From Chryseobacterium sp. CH21 (GTDB lineage Bacteria; Bacteroidota; Bacteroidia; Flavobacteriales; Weeksellaceae), in NCBI RefSeq assembly GCF_004119445.1, contig NZ_QICI01000019.1:146889-210888 (forward strand): a stretch of 64,000 nt of DNA, read 5' to 3'. The translations under genes and the position numbers were made by a program. Of this stretch, positions 8,196 through 17,606 are shown piece by piece; position 1 is the stretch's first letter; each line of letters opens with the position of its first letter. The notes beneath the pieces were generated by a model that was not told the DNA's origin, searched no databases, and worked only from the letters and a program-made list of their open reading frames with translations.

Positions 8196-10454
8196 CTAAT
8201 TTACGCCAATTTCGTCAACAAATAACCATGCTTTTGAATCTGCCCCAGGGTTTCCTGCCGGAATAACACCTGCATTTTCAATAGCTACTTTCAGGTATTT
8301 TGTATTCTGTTTTCCTACATTTACTTTGATTTTTCCATGAGCATCTTGAATTTCCGCAGTCCCGATTTCTTTGATCAGTTTAAAATTTTGGTTATCATCA
8401 GAAACAAAAATCTTTGCCGACTTGGCAAGATGAATCCAGCTTCCTTTATTTTCAAGGGTATTAAAATAAACTTCTGAAAAGGCAGTTTTCTGTTCCAAAT
8501 CTATTGTTGCCACAACATCTTTCCCCTGGAAGCCAAGCCATGTTTTACCCAACTGTTTTACATTTCCAATGATACCGTCTACCAAAGTGAAAGCACCTCC
8601 AAAAGAATAATTTTCGTTAGGTTGTTGCTCAAGGGTTATCTTTTTTCCGGTTGTTTTGGAAACCGTAAATTCCTGTGCAGACACAGCACTTTTCGATTGA
8701 CCTTCTTCGAAATAAGCCGATTTAATGGTTAAAGAATTAGGAATCTGAACTGCATTCTGGTACGTTTTAGAATTGATTGTAGGATTTGTTCCATCCAAAG
8801 TATATCTGATCCCGTTCGAATTCTGCGAAGTTGAAAGTTCGTATGAAATTCCGTTACCGGAAGGAACTACTTTTCCAATGATGTTATAAATACTCTTTGC
8901 ATAGTTCACCTGCATATTATCCAGCACTTTAAACTGGCTGATCACTCTATTTTCAAATTCTTTGTATTTTTTGGGATCTGATGTTCCCCATCCTACTTCA
9001 GAAAGTGCCATTAATCTTGGAAAAATCATGTACTGTACATGTTTGAAATCTAAAATATATTCCGTCCACAGATTAGCCTGAACTCCCATGATATATTTGG
9101 CCTGCTCTGCATTCAGTTCAGAAGGGATAGGATTGTAAGAATACACTTTTTCTAAGGGAGTAAAACCACCAAAAGCATTAGGCTCAGACTGCGGATCTCC
9201 CTGATAATGATCGAAATAACAATATGCACCCGGTGTCATTACAACAAAGTGCTTTGATTTTGCAGCTTCAATCCCTCCGTTCACGCCTGTCCAGCTCATT
9301 ACGGCTGCATTCGGGGCTAATCCTCCTTCTAAAATTTCGTCCCAGCCAATAATTTTTCTGCCTTTAGTGTTGACATATTTTTCAATTCGATGAATAAAAT
9401 AGCTCTGTAAGCCATGTTCATCTTTTAAATTATTCTTCTTAATTAATTCCTGGCAATGTGTACATTCTTTCCATCTTGTTTTCGGACACTCGTCACCGCC
9501 AATATGAATGTATTTGGATGGGAATAATTGGATCACTTCATCCAAAACGTTTTCAAGAAAGGTAAATGTTTCATCTTTCGGGCAGAAAACATCATCAAAA
9601 ACACCCCATTTTGTAGCAGCTTCAAAAGGCCCTTTCGTACATGCCAGCTCAGGATATGCTGACAGTGCTGCCAAAGCATGACCCGGCATTTCTATTTCAG
9701 GAACTACTGTGATATGTCTTTCCTGAGCATATTTTATCACATCTTTTATTTGTTCCTGGGTATAAAAATAAGGTCCATAAGGTTGACCGTCAAAGGTGTT
9801 ATCAACATAAGCCCCAATCATGGATTCTTTACGTTTTGAGCCGATCTGAGTAAGTTTCGGATATTTTTTTATTTCAATTCTCCATCCCTGATCATCTGTC
9901 AAATGCCAATGAAAAGTGTTCAGCTTATACATCGCCAAATAATCTATGTATTGCTTCACCTCATCCACTGTGAAAAAGTGTCGACAAACATCCAGATGCA
10001 TCCCTCTCCATGCAAACTTCGGTTGATCTTCGATCTTCATCATCGGAATTTTCTTAGTATCTTTATATTGTTCAAGAATCTGAATCAGGGTTTGAAGAGC
10101 CAGAAAATATCCTTGCTTTGTATAAGATTTAATATGAATTTGTTTTGGAGAAATTTCTATAGAATAATATTCTTTTTTCTGTTCGGCATTTACTCCGGAA
10201 GGAATTATGGAATTTGTTAAGTGGATGTCACCACCTTTCTGGCCATATTGAAATTCTAACTGAGAGCCTATTCTTTTTTGGAAATATTCCGTCTCTTCTT
10301 TCGGCAGATCACCACTTAATACGAAAATATCAGGAATTACAAATTCCCCTTGTGAAAATTCAACTTTTTGAGGGTAAGGGATTAGATTCAATTTATTTTG
10401 GGCAAAAATTAGGTTTGAAATCAATACAAAAAACACTAAAAAAGTACGTATCAT
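8196..10454 (-). CDS. Beta-N-acetylhexosaminidase (GH20), secreted
   Basis: A 752-residue protein with a signal peptide (MIRTFLVFFVLISNLIFAQ). After a GH20b N-terminal domain (~20-145) comes the TIM-barrel GH20 catalytic domain with WRGMHLDVCRHFF, and YIHIGGDECPKTRW, whose D-E pair (~320-321) is the substrate-assisted catalytic pair. The remaining C-terminal part has a chitobiase-type domain (YTLDGTNPTINSKTY) and an F5/8-type discoidin-like module. It would release terminal GlcNAc/GalNAc from chitooligosaccharides or glycans. No T9SS tail is evident. Confidence 0.93.
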   Translation of the reverse strand: MIRTFLVFFVLISNLIFAQNKLNLIPYPQKVEFSQGEFVIPDIFVLSGDLPKEETEYFQKRIGSQLEFQYGQKGGDIHLTNSIIPSGVNAEQKKEYYSIEISPKQIHIKSYTKQGYFLALQTLIQILEQYKDTKKIPMMKIEDQPKFAWRGMHLDVCRHFFTVDEVKQYIDYLAMYKLNTFHWHLTDDQGWRIEIKKYPKLTQIGSKRKESMIGAYVDNTFDGQPYGPYFYTQEQIKDVIKYAQERHITVVPEIEMPGHALAALSAYPELACTKGPFEAATKWGVFDDVFCPKDETFTFLENVLDEVIQLFPSKYIHIGGDECPKTRWKECTHCQELIKKNNLKDEHGLQSYFIHRIEKYVNTKGRKIIGWDEILEGGLAPNAAVMSWTGVNGGIEAAKSKHFVVMTPGAYCYFDHYQGDPQSEPNAFGGFTPLEKVYSYNPIPSELNAEQAKYIMGVQANLWTEYILDFKHVQYMIFPRLMALSEVGWGTSDPKKYKEFENRVISQFKVLDNMQVNYAKSIYNIIGKVVPSGNGISYELSTSQNSNGIRYTLDGTNPTINSKTYQNAVQIPNSLTIKSAYFEEGQSKSAVSAQEFTVSKTTGKKITLEQQPNENYSFGGAFTLVDGIIGNVKQLGKTWLGFQGKDVVATIDLEQKTAFSEVYFNTLENKGSWIHLAKSAKIFVSDDNQNFKLIKEIGTAEIQDAHGKIKVNVGKQNTKYLKVAIENAGVIPAGNPGADSKAWLFVDEIGVN

Positions 10455-10669
10455 TGGAAGGGGTTAAGGTTTGAGCTAAGATAATTATTTTTAAAAACTC
10501 TTGGGGCATTTTTAAAAACAAAATTTAAACATCTTAAGTTGTTTAAATTCTCATGAAATGGATAATTTACAGTTTATGAAACCATGTACCTAGAAATTGT
10601 TCTATAATACCTTGTATAGTATGGTTTGCTTTTTGATAAATTTAGTCGACTTAAAAAAATTAAAAGGTT

Positions 10670-10677
10670 TAAATTTG
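10670..10677 (+). promoter_or_regulatory. -7 promoter element (TAnnTTTG) for the DUF4197 gene
   Basis: TAAATTTG lies 12 bp before the ATG, predicting a leader of about 9 nt. No convincing -33 TTG is present at the usual distance. Confidence 0.45.
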
Positions 10678-10689
10678 TAAAAAAATAGG

Positions 10690-11514
10690 ATGAAAAAAAG
10701 CATTTTTCTGGCAGCCGGATTGCTATTCTCAATGTCAGCACAGGCACAACTTCTAGACATCATAAAATCTACTGTTAAAGATAAAACAGGTGTAGACCTT
10801 AATGTTCCCGTAAAAAACAACAATACTACAACTTCCCCAAAAACGACTACCACTACCACCTCAACTGGCCAGTCTAATAATTCATCTGCTAACCTTGGAA
10901 GCCTTACTTCTACTCAGATTTCCTCAGGCTTAAAAGAGGCTTTAAGTATGGGAGTAACTGATGGAGTAAAAAAACTGGCTATTACTGACGGTTTTTTCAA
11001 AAATGAAGCAGTAAAGATTTTAATGCCTGAAAAATTAAGAAAAATTGATACCACTTTACGTTCCATAGGAATGGGAAGCCTTGCTGATGAAGGAGTAAAA
11101 TTATTAAACAGGGCTGCTGAAGATGCTGTAACAGAAGCAGCACCTATTTTCACAAAGGCTATTACCTCTATGACCATTACAGATGCAAAGAATATTTTAT
11201 TAGGTGGCAATAATGCTGCAACAAGCTATCTGCAAGGAAAAACCCAAACTCAGCTTTTCAGTGCTTTTCAGCCTAAAGTAAAAGCTTCTTTAGGAAAAGT
11301 AGGTGCAGACACACTTTGGAAAAATCTGATTTCAAAATACAATACATTTACAGGACAGGCTGTAACTACTGATCTTAATGAATATGTTACTACAGAAACC
11401 ATTAATGGGGTTTTCAAAATGGTTGCAGATAAAGAAAGCGGGATCAGAAATACGCCTGCTATGAGAACGACAAGTATTTTGCAGAAAGTTTTTGGAGCTC
11501 AGGATGGGAAATAA
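10690..11514 (+). CDS. DUF4197 domain-containing exported protein
   Basis: A 274-residue protein with a signal peptide (MKKSIFLAAGLLFSMSAQAQ), a short Asn/Thr-rich linker (~40-75) and then the DUF4197 domain, recognisable by SGLKEALSMGVTDGVKKL, ILMPEKLRKIDTTLRSIGMG and AAEDAVTEAAPIFTKAITSMT. The family is widespread in the proteobacterial and bacteroidetes periplasm but has no established function. Monocistronic, closed by a hairpin about 40 bp downstream. Confidence 0.88.
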   Translation: MKKSIFLAAGLLFSMSAQAQLLDIIKSTVKDKTGVDLNVPVKNNNTTTSPKTTTTTTSTGQSNNSSANLGSLTSTQISSGLKEALSMGVTDGVKKLAITDGFFKNEAVKILMPEKLRKIDTTLRSIGMGSLADEGVKLLNRAAEDAVTEAAPIFTKAITSMTITDAKNILLGGNNAATSYLQGKTQTQLFSAFQPKVKASLGKVGADTLWKNLISKYNTFTGQAVTTDLNEYVTTETINGVFKMVADKESGIRNTPAMRTTSILQKVFGAQDGK

Positions 11515-11552
11515 AATAAGAGGTTAGATTGACTTTCTAACTGTTTAGATAT

Positions 11553-11583
11553 AAAAGCTGTTTCATGATGAAACAGCTTTTTG
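11553..11583 (+). terminator. Terminator hairpin after the DUF4197 gene
   Basis: Stem AAGCTGTTTCAT / ATGAAACAGCTT followed by T-run. A degenerate second version (11836-11867) precedes the second copy of the 208-bp repeat, so the hairpin was duplicated with it. Confidence 0.75.
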
Positions 11584-11584
11584 G

Positions 11585-11792
11585 GGTTTTAATTTCTTTT
11601 GTCTTGAAACAAAAGAAACAAATTCAAGACTTGGATCTCTCCGCTAAAAATAAGTCCTGTTCTCTAAAAATTCTAAACTTGCGCGAATTCTATATTGCTT
11701 AATCGGTTCTAATTTGGTGTCGCGCTTCGGACAGGAGAATTTTCTTAACGTTCACAGAACTTATTTTTTTAACGCTGCGAGTTCCTATGTCA
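11585..11792. repeat. 208-bp intergenic repeat, copy 1
   Basis: Nearly identical to 11869-12076; by eye only two positions differ. It contains the inverted repeat TTTCTTTTGT / ACAAAAGAAA near its left end and a longer imperfect inverted pair (AAATAAGTCCTGT against ACAGAACTTATTT near the right end). No plausible coding frame. Together with copy 2 it fills most of the 620-bp gap between the DUF4197 and scoB genes. Confidence 0.9.
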
Positions 11793-11868
11793 CTTTAAGG
11801 TGTTCCATAGAAATATGATCAGTATTTTAAATGATAAAAGGTTGTTTTTATGATGAGACAGCTTTTTT

Positions 11869-12076
11869 GGTTTTAATTTCTTTTGTCTTGAAACAAAAGA
11901 AACAAATTCAAGACCTGGATCTCTCCGCTAAAAATAAGTCCTGTTCTCTAAAAATTCTAAACTTGCGCGAATTCTATATTGCTTAATCGGTTCTAATTTG
12001 GTGTCGCGCTTCGGACAGGAGAATTTTCTTAACGTTCACAGGACTTATTTTTTTAACGCTGCGAGTTCCTATGTCA
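11869..12076. repeat. 208-bp intergenic repeat, copy 2
   Basis: Direct repeat of 11585-11792, separated by 76 bp. Here the long-range inverted pair is perfect over AATAAGTCCTGT / ACAGGACTTATT, suggesting that a folded RNA or cruciform is the conserved feature. Confidence 0.9.
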
Positions 12077-12086
12077 GGTTATTTAT

Positions 12087-12123
12087 AAAAGAATCGGCCT
12101 CACAAAGTGAGGCCGATTCTTTT
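12087..12123 (-). terminator. Strong terminator after scoB
   Basis: Perfect 17-bp stem (AAAAGAATCGGCCTCAC with its complement) and a 3-nt loop, flanked by A/T runs. Confidence 0.9.
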
Positions 12124-12137
12124 ATATTGTGATCAGA

Positions 12138-12790
12138 TTAGAACTGCATTTCAGGAATTTCTCCTTCAATGATCAGATCTGCTTCTGTAGCTTTAATAAT
12201 ATCCTCTACTGAAACGCCCGGCGCTCTTTCCACCAGCTTGAATCCTTTTGGAGTAACGTCCAAAACAGCTAGTTCAGTAACCACTTTCTTCACACAGTTT
12301 ACTCCTGTTAGAGGAAGTGTACATTTTTTGAGGATTTTACTTTCTCCTGCTTTGTTTACGTGCATCATGGCTACGATAATATTTTCAGCAGAAGCAACAA
12401 GATCCATCGCACCTCCCATTCCTTTCACCATTTTCCGGGAATTTTCCAGTTGGCAATATCTCCGTTTTCTGAAACTTCCATGGCTCCAAGGATGGTAAGG
12501 TCTACTTTCTGACCACGAATCATCCCGAAACTGAAGGCAGAATCAAAGAATGAACCTCCTTCCAGAATAGTAATGGTCTGTTTTCCGGCATTGATGATAT
12601 CAGCATCTTCTTCTCCTTCGAAAGGGAAAGGTCCCATCCCCAAAACTCCGTTCTCACTCTGGAATTCTACGGAAATACCTTCCGGAACATAGTTGGCAAC
12701 CAAAGTAGGAATTCCAATTCCCAGGTTTACATAATAACGATCTTTCAGTTCTTTTGAAATTCTTTTGGCAATTTGTTCTTTTGTAAGCAT
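12138..12790 (-). pseudogene. scoB: 3-oxoacid CoA-transferase subunit B, frameshifted
   Basis: Subunit B of a succinyl-CoA:3-ketoacid-CoA transferase, about 217 residues when joined. The N-terminal frame (start 12790) has [20 protein letters not shown] and the class I CoA-transferase motif around [12 protein letters not shown], whose Glu is the expected catalytic residue. The C-terminal frame begins [15 protein letters not shown]. They meet at the T4 run 12431-12434 (coding A4): one extra A gives [18 protein letters not shown], the normal family sequence, whereas the given sequence stops at once (TGG TGA). Both parts are intact, so an error or very recent mutation is likely. The A subunit lies at 14765-15466. 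Confidence 0.88.
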
Positions 12791-12886
12791 AATAAAAACT
12801 TAGACTGCAATTTAATTATTTTCACTTGAATACAAAAGGGCTTTGTTGTATTCAATAATTAACACTGTTAGTTAAAATAATATCTG

Positions 12887-12894
12887 TAATTTTG
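12887..12894 (+). promoter_or_regulatory. -7 promoter element for the ABC exporter gene
   Basis: TAATTTTG (TAnnTTTG) lies 18 bp before the ATG at 12913. It overlaps the upstream TTG at 12892, which argues against that codon as the start. Confidence 0.5.
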
Positions 12895-12912
12895 TTCCCT
12901 TATTTTAACAGA

Positions 12913-14715
12913 ATGAAAATACTTTTTAGATATCTTAAACCTTATCAGTGGCTGATTCTCATTTCTTTATTTTTGGCTACTATTAATCAGGTTTTTTCTT
13001 TATTTGCCCCGGCTATCACAGGAAATATCCTGGACCAGCTGGTTACTCACCCTAACTTTTTTGATAAAGAAAAACTATTACCGAGAAACCTGAATGAATA
13101 TTTATACGGAAGCTCAGTATATCATGGAGCTTTTTATTTTCTGGGATTGCTTATCGGAACTGCAATGGTGAGCCGAATTGCCAAAGCTTTTCAGGATTAT
13201 GTGGTAAGTGTAATTACCCAAAAGTTTGGAGCCAAAATATTTACGGATGGATTAAAACACTCTATGGCACTTCCTTATCAGGAATTCGAAGATCAGAGAA
13301 GCGGTGAAACCCTTTCTATTTTAACGAAAGTAAGAGAAGATACCGTAAAATTCATTACTAATTTCATCAATATTTTCTTTGGAATTCTTGTAAGTATTAT
13401 TTTCGTTTCGGTATATGCGATCCGTTTACACTGGTCTATTATGCCGGTTTATATCTGTGGAATTTTCTTTATTGCTATTGTCACCAATTTATTGAGTAAG
13501 AGAATAAAAGTGATTCAGAAAAATATTGTGACTGAAACAACTGCTTTAGCCGGAAGTACTACGGAAAGTCTTAGAAACATTGAGATTGTTAAAAGTTTAG
13601 GATTAACCAATCAGGAGGTAATCCGTTTAAATAACAATACTTATAAAATCCTTGGTCTTGAGCTGAGAAAAGTGAAAAGCATCCGTTCTTTGAGTTTTAT
13701 TCAGGGAACGATGGTCAATTTTCTTCAGCAGATGATTACACTTACTTTATTGTATTTAATTTTTAAAAACATTGTCACTCCAGGTCAGTATTTGTCTCTT
13801 ATGTTTTATGGTTTCTTTATTTTCGGGCCCATGCAGGAGATTGGGAATATTATTATTTCTTATCGTGAAGCAGAAGCTTCTCTTCAAAACTTTGACCGTT
13901 TGATGAAGAAAGAAGTAGAAGAAAAACCTCTTCATCCAAAGAAAATTGGAGCCATTGAAGAATTGGAATTTAAACACGTTTCTTTCAAGCATCAGTCCGC
14001 ACAATATAAAGCTTTAAATAATATATCTTTTGATCTTAAAAACGGTGAAACCATTGCCTTTGTAGGGCCAAGTGGTTCCGGAAAAAGTACATTGGTAAAA
14101 CTATTGGTAGGATTGTACAGACCTCAGGAAGGGAACATTTTTTACAATGGAATTAATGGAAAAGAATTTGATTTTGATGAACTGAGAAATCAGATTGGTT
14201 TTGTAACACAGGATACTCAATTATTTGCAGGAACTATTAAAGAAAACCTTCTTTTCGTTAATCCTTCCGCTACTGAAGAGGAACTGGCAGTCGCTTTACA
14301 GAAATCAAGCTGTACGACATTGTTGGAAAGAGCGGAAAAAGGAATAGAAACCGTGATTGGAGAAGGTGGTTTGAAGCTGAGTGGTGGTGAAAAGCAAAGA
14401 ATTGCCATTGCAAGAGCGCTGTTGAGAAAACCTCATCTATTGATTTTTGACGAAGCAACTTCTGCATTGGACAGTATTACCGAAGAAGAAATTACTACAA
14501 CTATCAAAGACATTTCGAAGGAAAGAGAACAGATCACTGTGCTGATTGCACACCGTTTAAGTACGATTATGCATGCAGACAAAATTTATGTTCTTGAACG
14601 CGGACAGGTGGTAGAAACAGGTTCCCATGCCAACCTTATTGACGAAAAAGGACTTTACTACGCTATGTGGAGACAACAGATCGGAGAAAGAAAAACGCTT
14701 ACTCCTCAAGGATAA
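12913..14715 (+). CDS. ABC exporter, fused permease and ATPase (type I)
   Basis: A 600-residue half-transporter: six transmembrane helices (~1-310) followed by a nucleotide-binding domain. Walker A is GPSGSGKST (~395), the Q-loop is in GFVTQDTQLFAG, the ABC signature is LSGGEKQRIAIARAL, and Walker B is HLLIFDEATSALD followed by the H-loop IAHRLST. The closest well-known families are MsbA/multidrug-type exporters; substrate cannot be read from sequence. ATG at 12913 is chosen because the frame upstream runs into the -7 promoter box. It is convergent with scoA and divergent from scoB. Confidence 0.92.
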   Translation: MKILFRYLKPYQWLILISLFLATINQVFSLFAPAITGNILDQLVTHPNFFDKEKLLPRNLNEYLYGSSVYHGAFYFLGLLIGTAMVSRIAKAFQDYVVSVITQKFGAKIFTDGLKHSMALPYQEFEDQRSGETLSILTKVREDTVKFITNFINIFFGILVSIIFVSVYAIRLHWSIMPVYICGIFFIAIVTNLLSKRIKVIQKNIVTETTALAGSTTESLRNIEIVKSLGLTNQEVIRLNNNTYKILGLELRKVKSIRSLSFIQGTMVNFLQQMITLTLLYLIFKNIVTPGQYLSLMFYGFFIFGPMQEIGNIIISYREAEASLQNFDRLMKKEVEEKPLHPKKIGAIEELEFKHVSFKHQSAQYKALNNISFDLKNGETIAFVGPSGSGKSTLVKLLVGLYRPQEGNIFYNGINGKEFDFDELRNQIGFVTQDTQLFAGTIKENLLFVNPSATEEELAVALQKSSCTTLLERAEKGIETVIGEGGLKLSGGEKQRIAIARALLRKPHLLIFDEATSALDSITEEEITTTIKDISKEREQITVLIAHRLSTIMHADKIYVLERGQVVETGSHANLIDEKGLYYAMWRQQIGERKTLTPQG

Positions 14716-14749
14716 AAAAAGCGCTGAATGGATGTTCAGCGCTTTTTTA
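14714..14749. terminator. Bidirectional terminator between ABC exporter and scoA
   Basis: Stem AGCGCTGAA / TTCAGCGCT with A7 before and T6 after; serves the convergent genes. Confidence 0.9.
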
Positions 14750-14764
14750 TTTTATGATTTAAGC

Positions 14765-15466
14765 CTATTCTTTAGTTCTCACTGTTCTCTGCTCAATTCT
14801 TTTTTCAAATTTTTCTCCCTGGAAAATTCTCTGAATCATGATTCCAGGAATGTGGATCTCGTTAGGATCTAATTGTCCTGGTTCTACCAGTTCTTCTACT
14901 TCAGCAATGGTAATTTTTGCTGCCCCTGCCATCGGATGGTTGAAATTTCTTGCAGATCCTTTGAAAATAAGATTTCCTGCATGATCACCTTTCCATGCTT
15001 TTACGATAGAATAGTCTGCATCGTAAGCATGTTCCAGAATATGAGGCTTCCCTTTGAAGTCTTTCACTTCTTTTCCTTCTGCTACTTCAGTTCCGTATCC
15101 TGCAGGGGTATAAAAAGCTGGAATTCCTGCCTGAGCAGCTCTGCATTTTTCTGCTAAAGTTCCTTGTGGAGTAAGCTCTACGTCCAATTCACCTGAAAGC
15201 ATCTGTCTTTCAAATTCAGCATTTTCTCCTACATAAGAAGAGATCATCTTCTTTATCTGTCTTTTGTGAAGCAATAATCCTAACCCGAAATCATCTACTC
15301 CTGCATTGTTTGAAATACAAGTCAGATCTTTCACATCGCTTTCTACCAAAGCATTAATTGAGTTTTCCGGAATTCCGCAAAGTCCGAATCCGCCAAGCAT
15401 CAGGGTCATTCCATCATTAATTCCTTCGATGGCCTCTTTTGCATTTTTTACTCTTTTATCTATCAT
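14765..15466 (-). CDS. scoA: 3-oxoacid CoA-transferase subunit A
   Basis: A 233-residue class I CoA-transferase alpha subunit with the family signature [16 protein letters not shown] near residue 26. [20 protein letters not shown] and the closing [16 protein letters not shown] segment also match. With ScoB it transfers CoA from succinyl-CoA to acetoacetate. The B subunit gene is 2 kb away on the same strand with the ABC exporter between them in the opposite direction, so the two subunits cannot share a simple operon here. Confidence 0.93.
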   Translation of the reverse strand: MIDKRVKNAKEAIEGINDGMTLMLGGFGLCGIPENSINALVESDVKDLTCISNNAGVDDFGLGLLLHKRQIKKMISSYVGENAEFERQMLSGELDVELTPQGTLAEKCRAAQAGIPAFYTPAGYGTEVAEGKEVKDFKGKPHILEHAYDADYSIVKAWKGDHAGNLIFKGSARNFNHPMAGAAKITIAEVEELVEPGQLDPNEIHIPGIMIQRIFQGEKFEKRIEQRTVRTKE

Positions 15467-15839
15467 GAAATATTAGATTTTTCTGTTGGCTAAATTTAAT
15501 AAATTTTCCGGTATATCTGATGAACGGAAACAGTACTGAATTTCATACTTTTTTTAAATAGTATTTTCAGATACTTAAAAATATCATAATCAAACCCTTA
15601 CATTAAAAACCGAACAAGTCTGTTCATTTTTTATTTTATTTCTCGTCAAATTGATATATATTTGAGCCCTCAAAAGCCGTAAATACAGTATATTTTATTG
15701 TTATCGGATGTAATTTAAACACAATTTTAATATAAAAATTATTCTATAGTAAAACATACTATTTCTATTCCCCTATTTAACCTTCCACTACTATACCATC
15801 ACAATAATCATATTATACAATCAAACCTTAAATAAAAAC
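15467..15839. other. Intergenic region between scoA and the YwqK-like gene
   Basis: AT-rich spacer of 373 bp between divergent genes. The only recognisable signal is a -7-type box TATATTTG at 15657-15664 (plus strand), about 175 bp before the downstream ATG. I see no coding frame or stable structure. Confidence 0.5.
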
Positions 15840-17369
15840 ATGAAAAAATTATTTACCTCAGCATTACTTGCACTGGTATTGAGCATCAATGTGTATGCAC
15901 AGGAAAAAACGTATTTCGATGAAAACTGGGAAAAAACCACTCAGGATAAAATGGAATATTACCGTGAAACCACTCCTAAAGGAAAACTGACCCTTATCAA
16001 AGATTTTTACAAGGACGGAAAACTCCAAATGGAAGGACTGGCTTCTGACACTACCCCTAACAGTGAGGTTTTCGACGGAAAGGTAACCTGGTATACTCCG
16101 GAAGGAAAAGTAATGACTGTAACCACATTTTCTAAGGGTAAACAGCTGGGAGTCTCTCAATCTTATGATGAAAAAGGGAGACTTACAGAAGATGTCAATT
16201 ATAAATCTGATGGTACTTTCGATGGAAAGACATTCCTTTATAAAGATATAGAAAGTGAATATTTTTATAACAGCATTACCACTTATGAGAATTCTATCCC
16301 TGCCAAGACCATCGTTTATGATGAGGACATAAAAGGAATAAGATACGAAAACTATGCTACTAAAGACGGCGGCACTGAAACCAAATATTATGACGAAAAG
16401 GGAAAGCTTATTGGTACTGCTCCTTCAGGCTCCGGAGAAACTTTGCTGGTAGATTATTATCCAAATCCGATGAGGGTTTCTAAAATTGAAAAATATAAAA
16501 CTGACGGCAGCGTAAAGGAAGGTGTTATCTATGGCAAAAATGGGAAATTGCTGCAAGAGCAAAAAAATAATAAAAAAGATGGCTATAAAACCACTTATGA
16601 TGAATCCGGGAAGAAAATAGGACATCTTGTTTATCAGTACGATAAAGAAAATGACACCTTCAAGCCTATGGATGGTGAAGATTATCAGTTTAATTATGAT
16701 TCTACCCAGATTTCGGCTATTGATGTTTATAAAAACGGATCTGTCGTATTGAGTAAATCTTTCGATGAAACCGGAAAATTATCCTCAGAAAAGATATTGA
16801 AAGACGACGTAACACAAGAGATCAAATATTACAGCCCGGAAGGCAGCCTGAAATCTACACTGACTTATAAAGATGAGATGCCTTATAACGGTACATCCTA
16901 TGAAGGGCTTACCGAAACACAATATAAGGAAGGCGTTGTAATGAATATCAAAATGTATAATGAAGAGAAAAAGCTGAAATCTGAGAAGAAATTAAATTCT
17001 AAACAAACAGCTTATGATGCCACCATCTATGATAATAAAGGTACTCTTTTATATACTTACAACCAGCCTTTGAATGAAGACGAAGATCATTACTTCTTCA
17101 CAGCACAAATTGTACAGTATGTAAAAGGAAAACCTGCCAACAAAGCTTCTGTGAAAAAAGGTATCCTTCAAACCGGAAAAATAAAATTAACCACATTAAA
17201 CGGGTCTAAAGAACTTGAACGCAATGGAAAATGGGTCCTGTTAAAGCTATATGGTACGGATGGAAAACTTATTCAGGAAACCAAAACATTGGCCGATATA
17301 CCGGAAGAGTATTCTTCTACTGAAAATCCGGCAGCGATGAGTGAGGATGATCTATACTATTTTGACTAA
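15840..17369 (+). CDS. Secreted YwqK/MORN-variant repeat protein
   Basis: A 509-residue protein with a signal peptide (MKKLFTSALLALVLSINVYAQ). The rest is built of many ~20-25-residue beta-hairpin units of the form YYDEKGKLIGT, KTDGSVKEGVIYGKNGKLL and TYDESGKKIGHLVYQY. That is the MORN-variant pattern of the YwqK antitoxin-like family. In Bacteroidetes such proteins are common and exported, and the 'antitoxin' label reflects a Bacillus homologue only. Function unknown; no T9SS tail seen. Confidence 0.75.
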   Translation: MKKLFTSALLALVLSINVYAQEKTYFDENWEKTTQDKMEYYRETTPKGKLTLIKDFYKDGKLQMEGLASDTTPNSEVFDGKVTWYTPEGKVMTVTTFSKGKQLGVSQSYDEKGRLTEDVNYKSDGTFDGKTFLYKDIESEYFYNSITTYENSIPAKTIVYDEDIKGIRYENYATKDGGTETKYYDEKGKLIGTAPSGSGETLLVDYYPNPMRVSKIEKYKTDGSVKEGVIYGKNGKLLQEQKNNKKDGYKTTYDESGKKIGHLVYQYDKENDTFKPMDGEDYQFNYDSTQISAIDVYKNGSVVLSKSFDETGKLSSEKILKDDVTQEIKYYSPEGSLKSTLTYKDEMPYNGTSYEGLTETQYKEGVVMNIKMYNEEKKLKSEKKLNSKQTAYDATIYDNKGTLLYTYNQPLNEDEDHYFFTAQIVQYVKGKPANKASVKKGILQTGKIKLTTLNGSKELERNGKWVLLKLYGTDGKLIQETKTLADIPEEYSSTENPAAMSEDDLYYFD

Positions 17370-17385
17370 TCACACCTATATATTT

Positions 17386-17417
17386 AAGGCAGTTTCAATT
17401 TTTTGGAACTGCTTTTT
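17386..17417 (+). terminator. Terminator after the YwqK-like gene
   Basis: GCAGTT / AACTGC stem with an AT-rich loop followed by T5. Confidence 0.65.
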
Positions 17418-17422
17418 GTTTG

Positions 17423-17455
17423 CCCACAGATGACACAGATTTTCACAGATGATTA
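17423..17455. repeat. Short CACAGATGA direct repeats
   Basis: Three consecutive CACAGAT words (CACAGATGA, CACAGATTTT, CACAGATGA) at 10-bp steps in a non-coding spacer. This resembles dispersed intergenic repeats of flavobacteria; only one occurrence is in the window. Confidence 0.4.
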
Positions 17456-17553
17456 TGGATACTTTTGAATCTGTTAGAATTTCTTATTTTACGTTGATTC
17501 CTATTATAGAGCGGATGGTTGTGCGTAGGTTTTGTTAAAAATTAAATGAAAAA

Positions 17554-17579
17554 GGAGGCTGCCATTGCTGGCAGCCTCC
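17554..17579 (-). terminator. Terminator of the T9SS phosphoesterase gene
   Basis: Stem GGAGGCTGCC / GGCAGCCTCC, loop ATTGCT, with A-runs on the plus strand giving a U-tract on the minus transcript. Confidence 0.85.
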
Positions 17580-17606
17580 AAAAATTATAATTGTATTTAG
17601 CTTATT

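Noticed and set aside
12892..12912. Upstream TTG start for the ABC exporter
   Set aside because: It overlaps the predicted -7 promoter box and adds residues unlike the family; ATG at 12913 fits.
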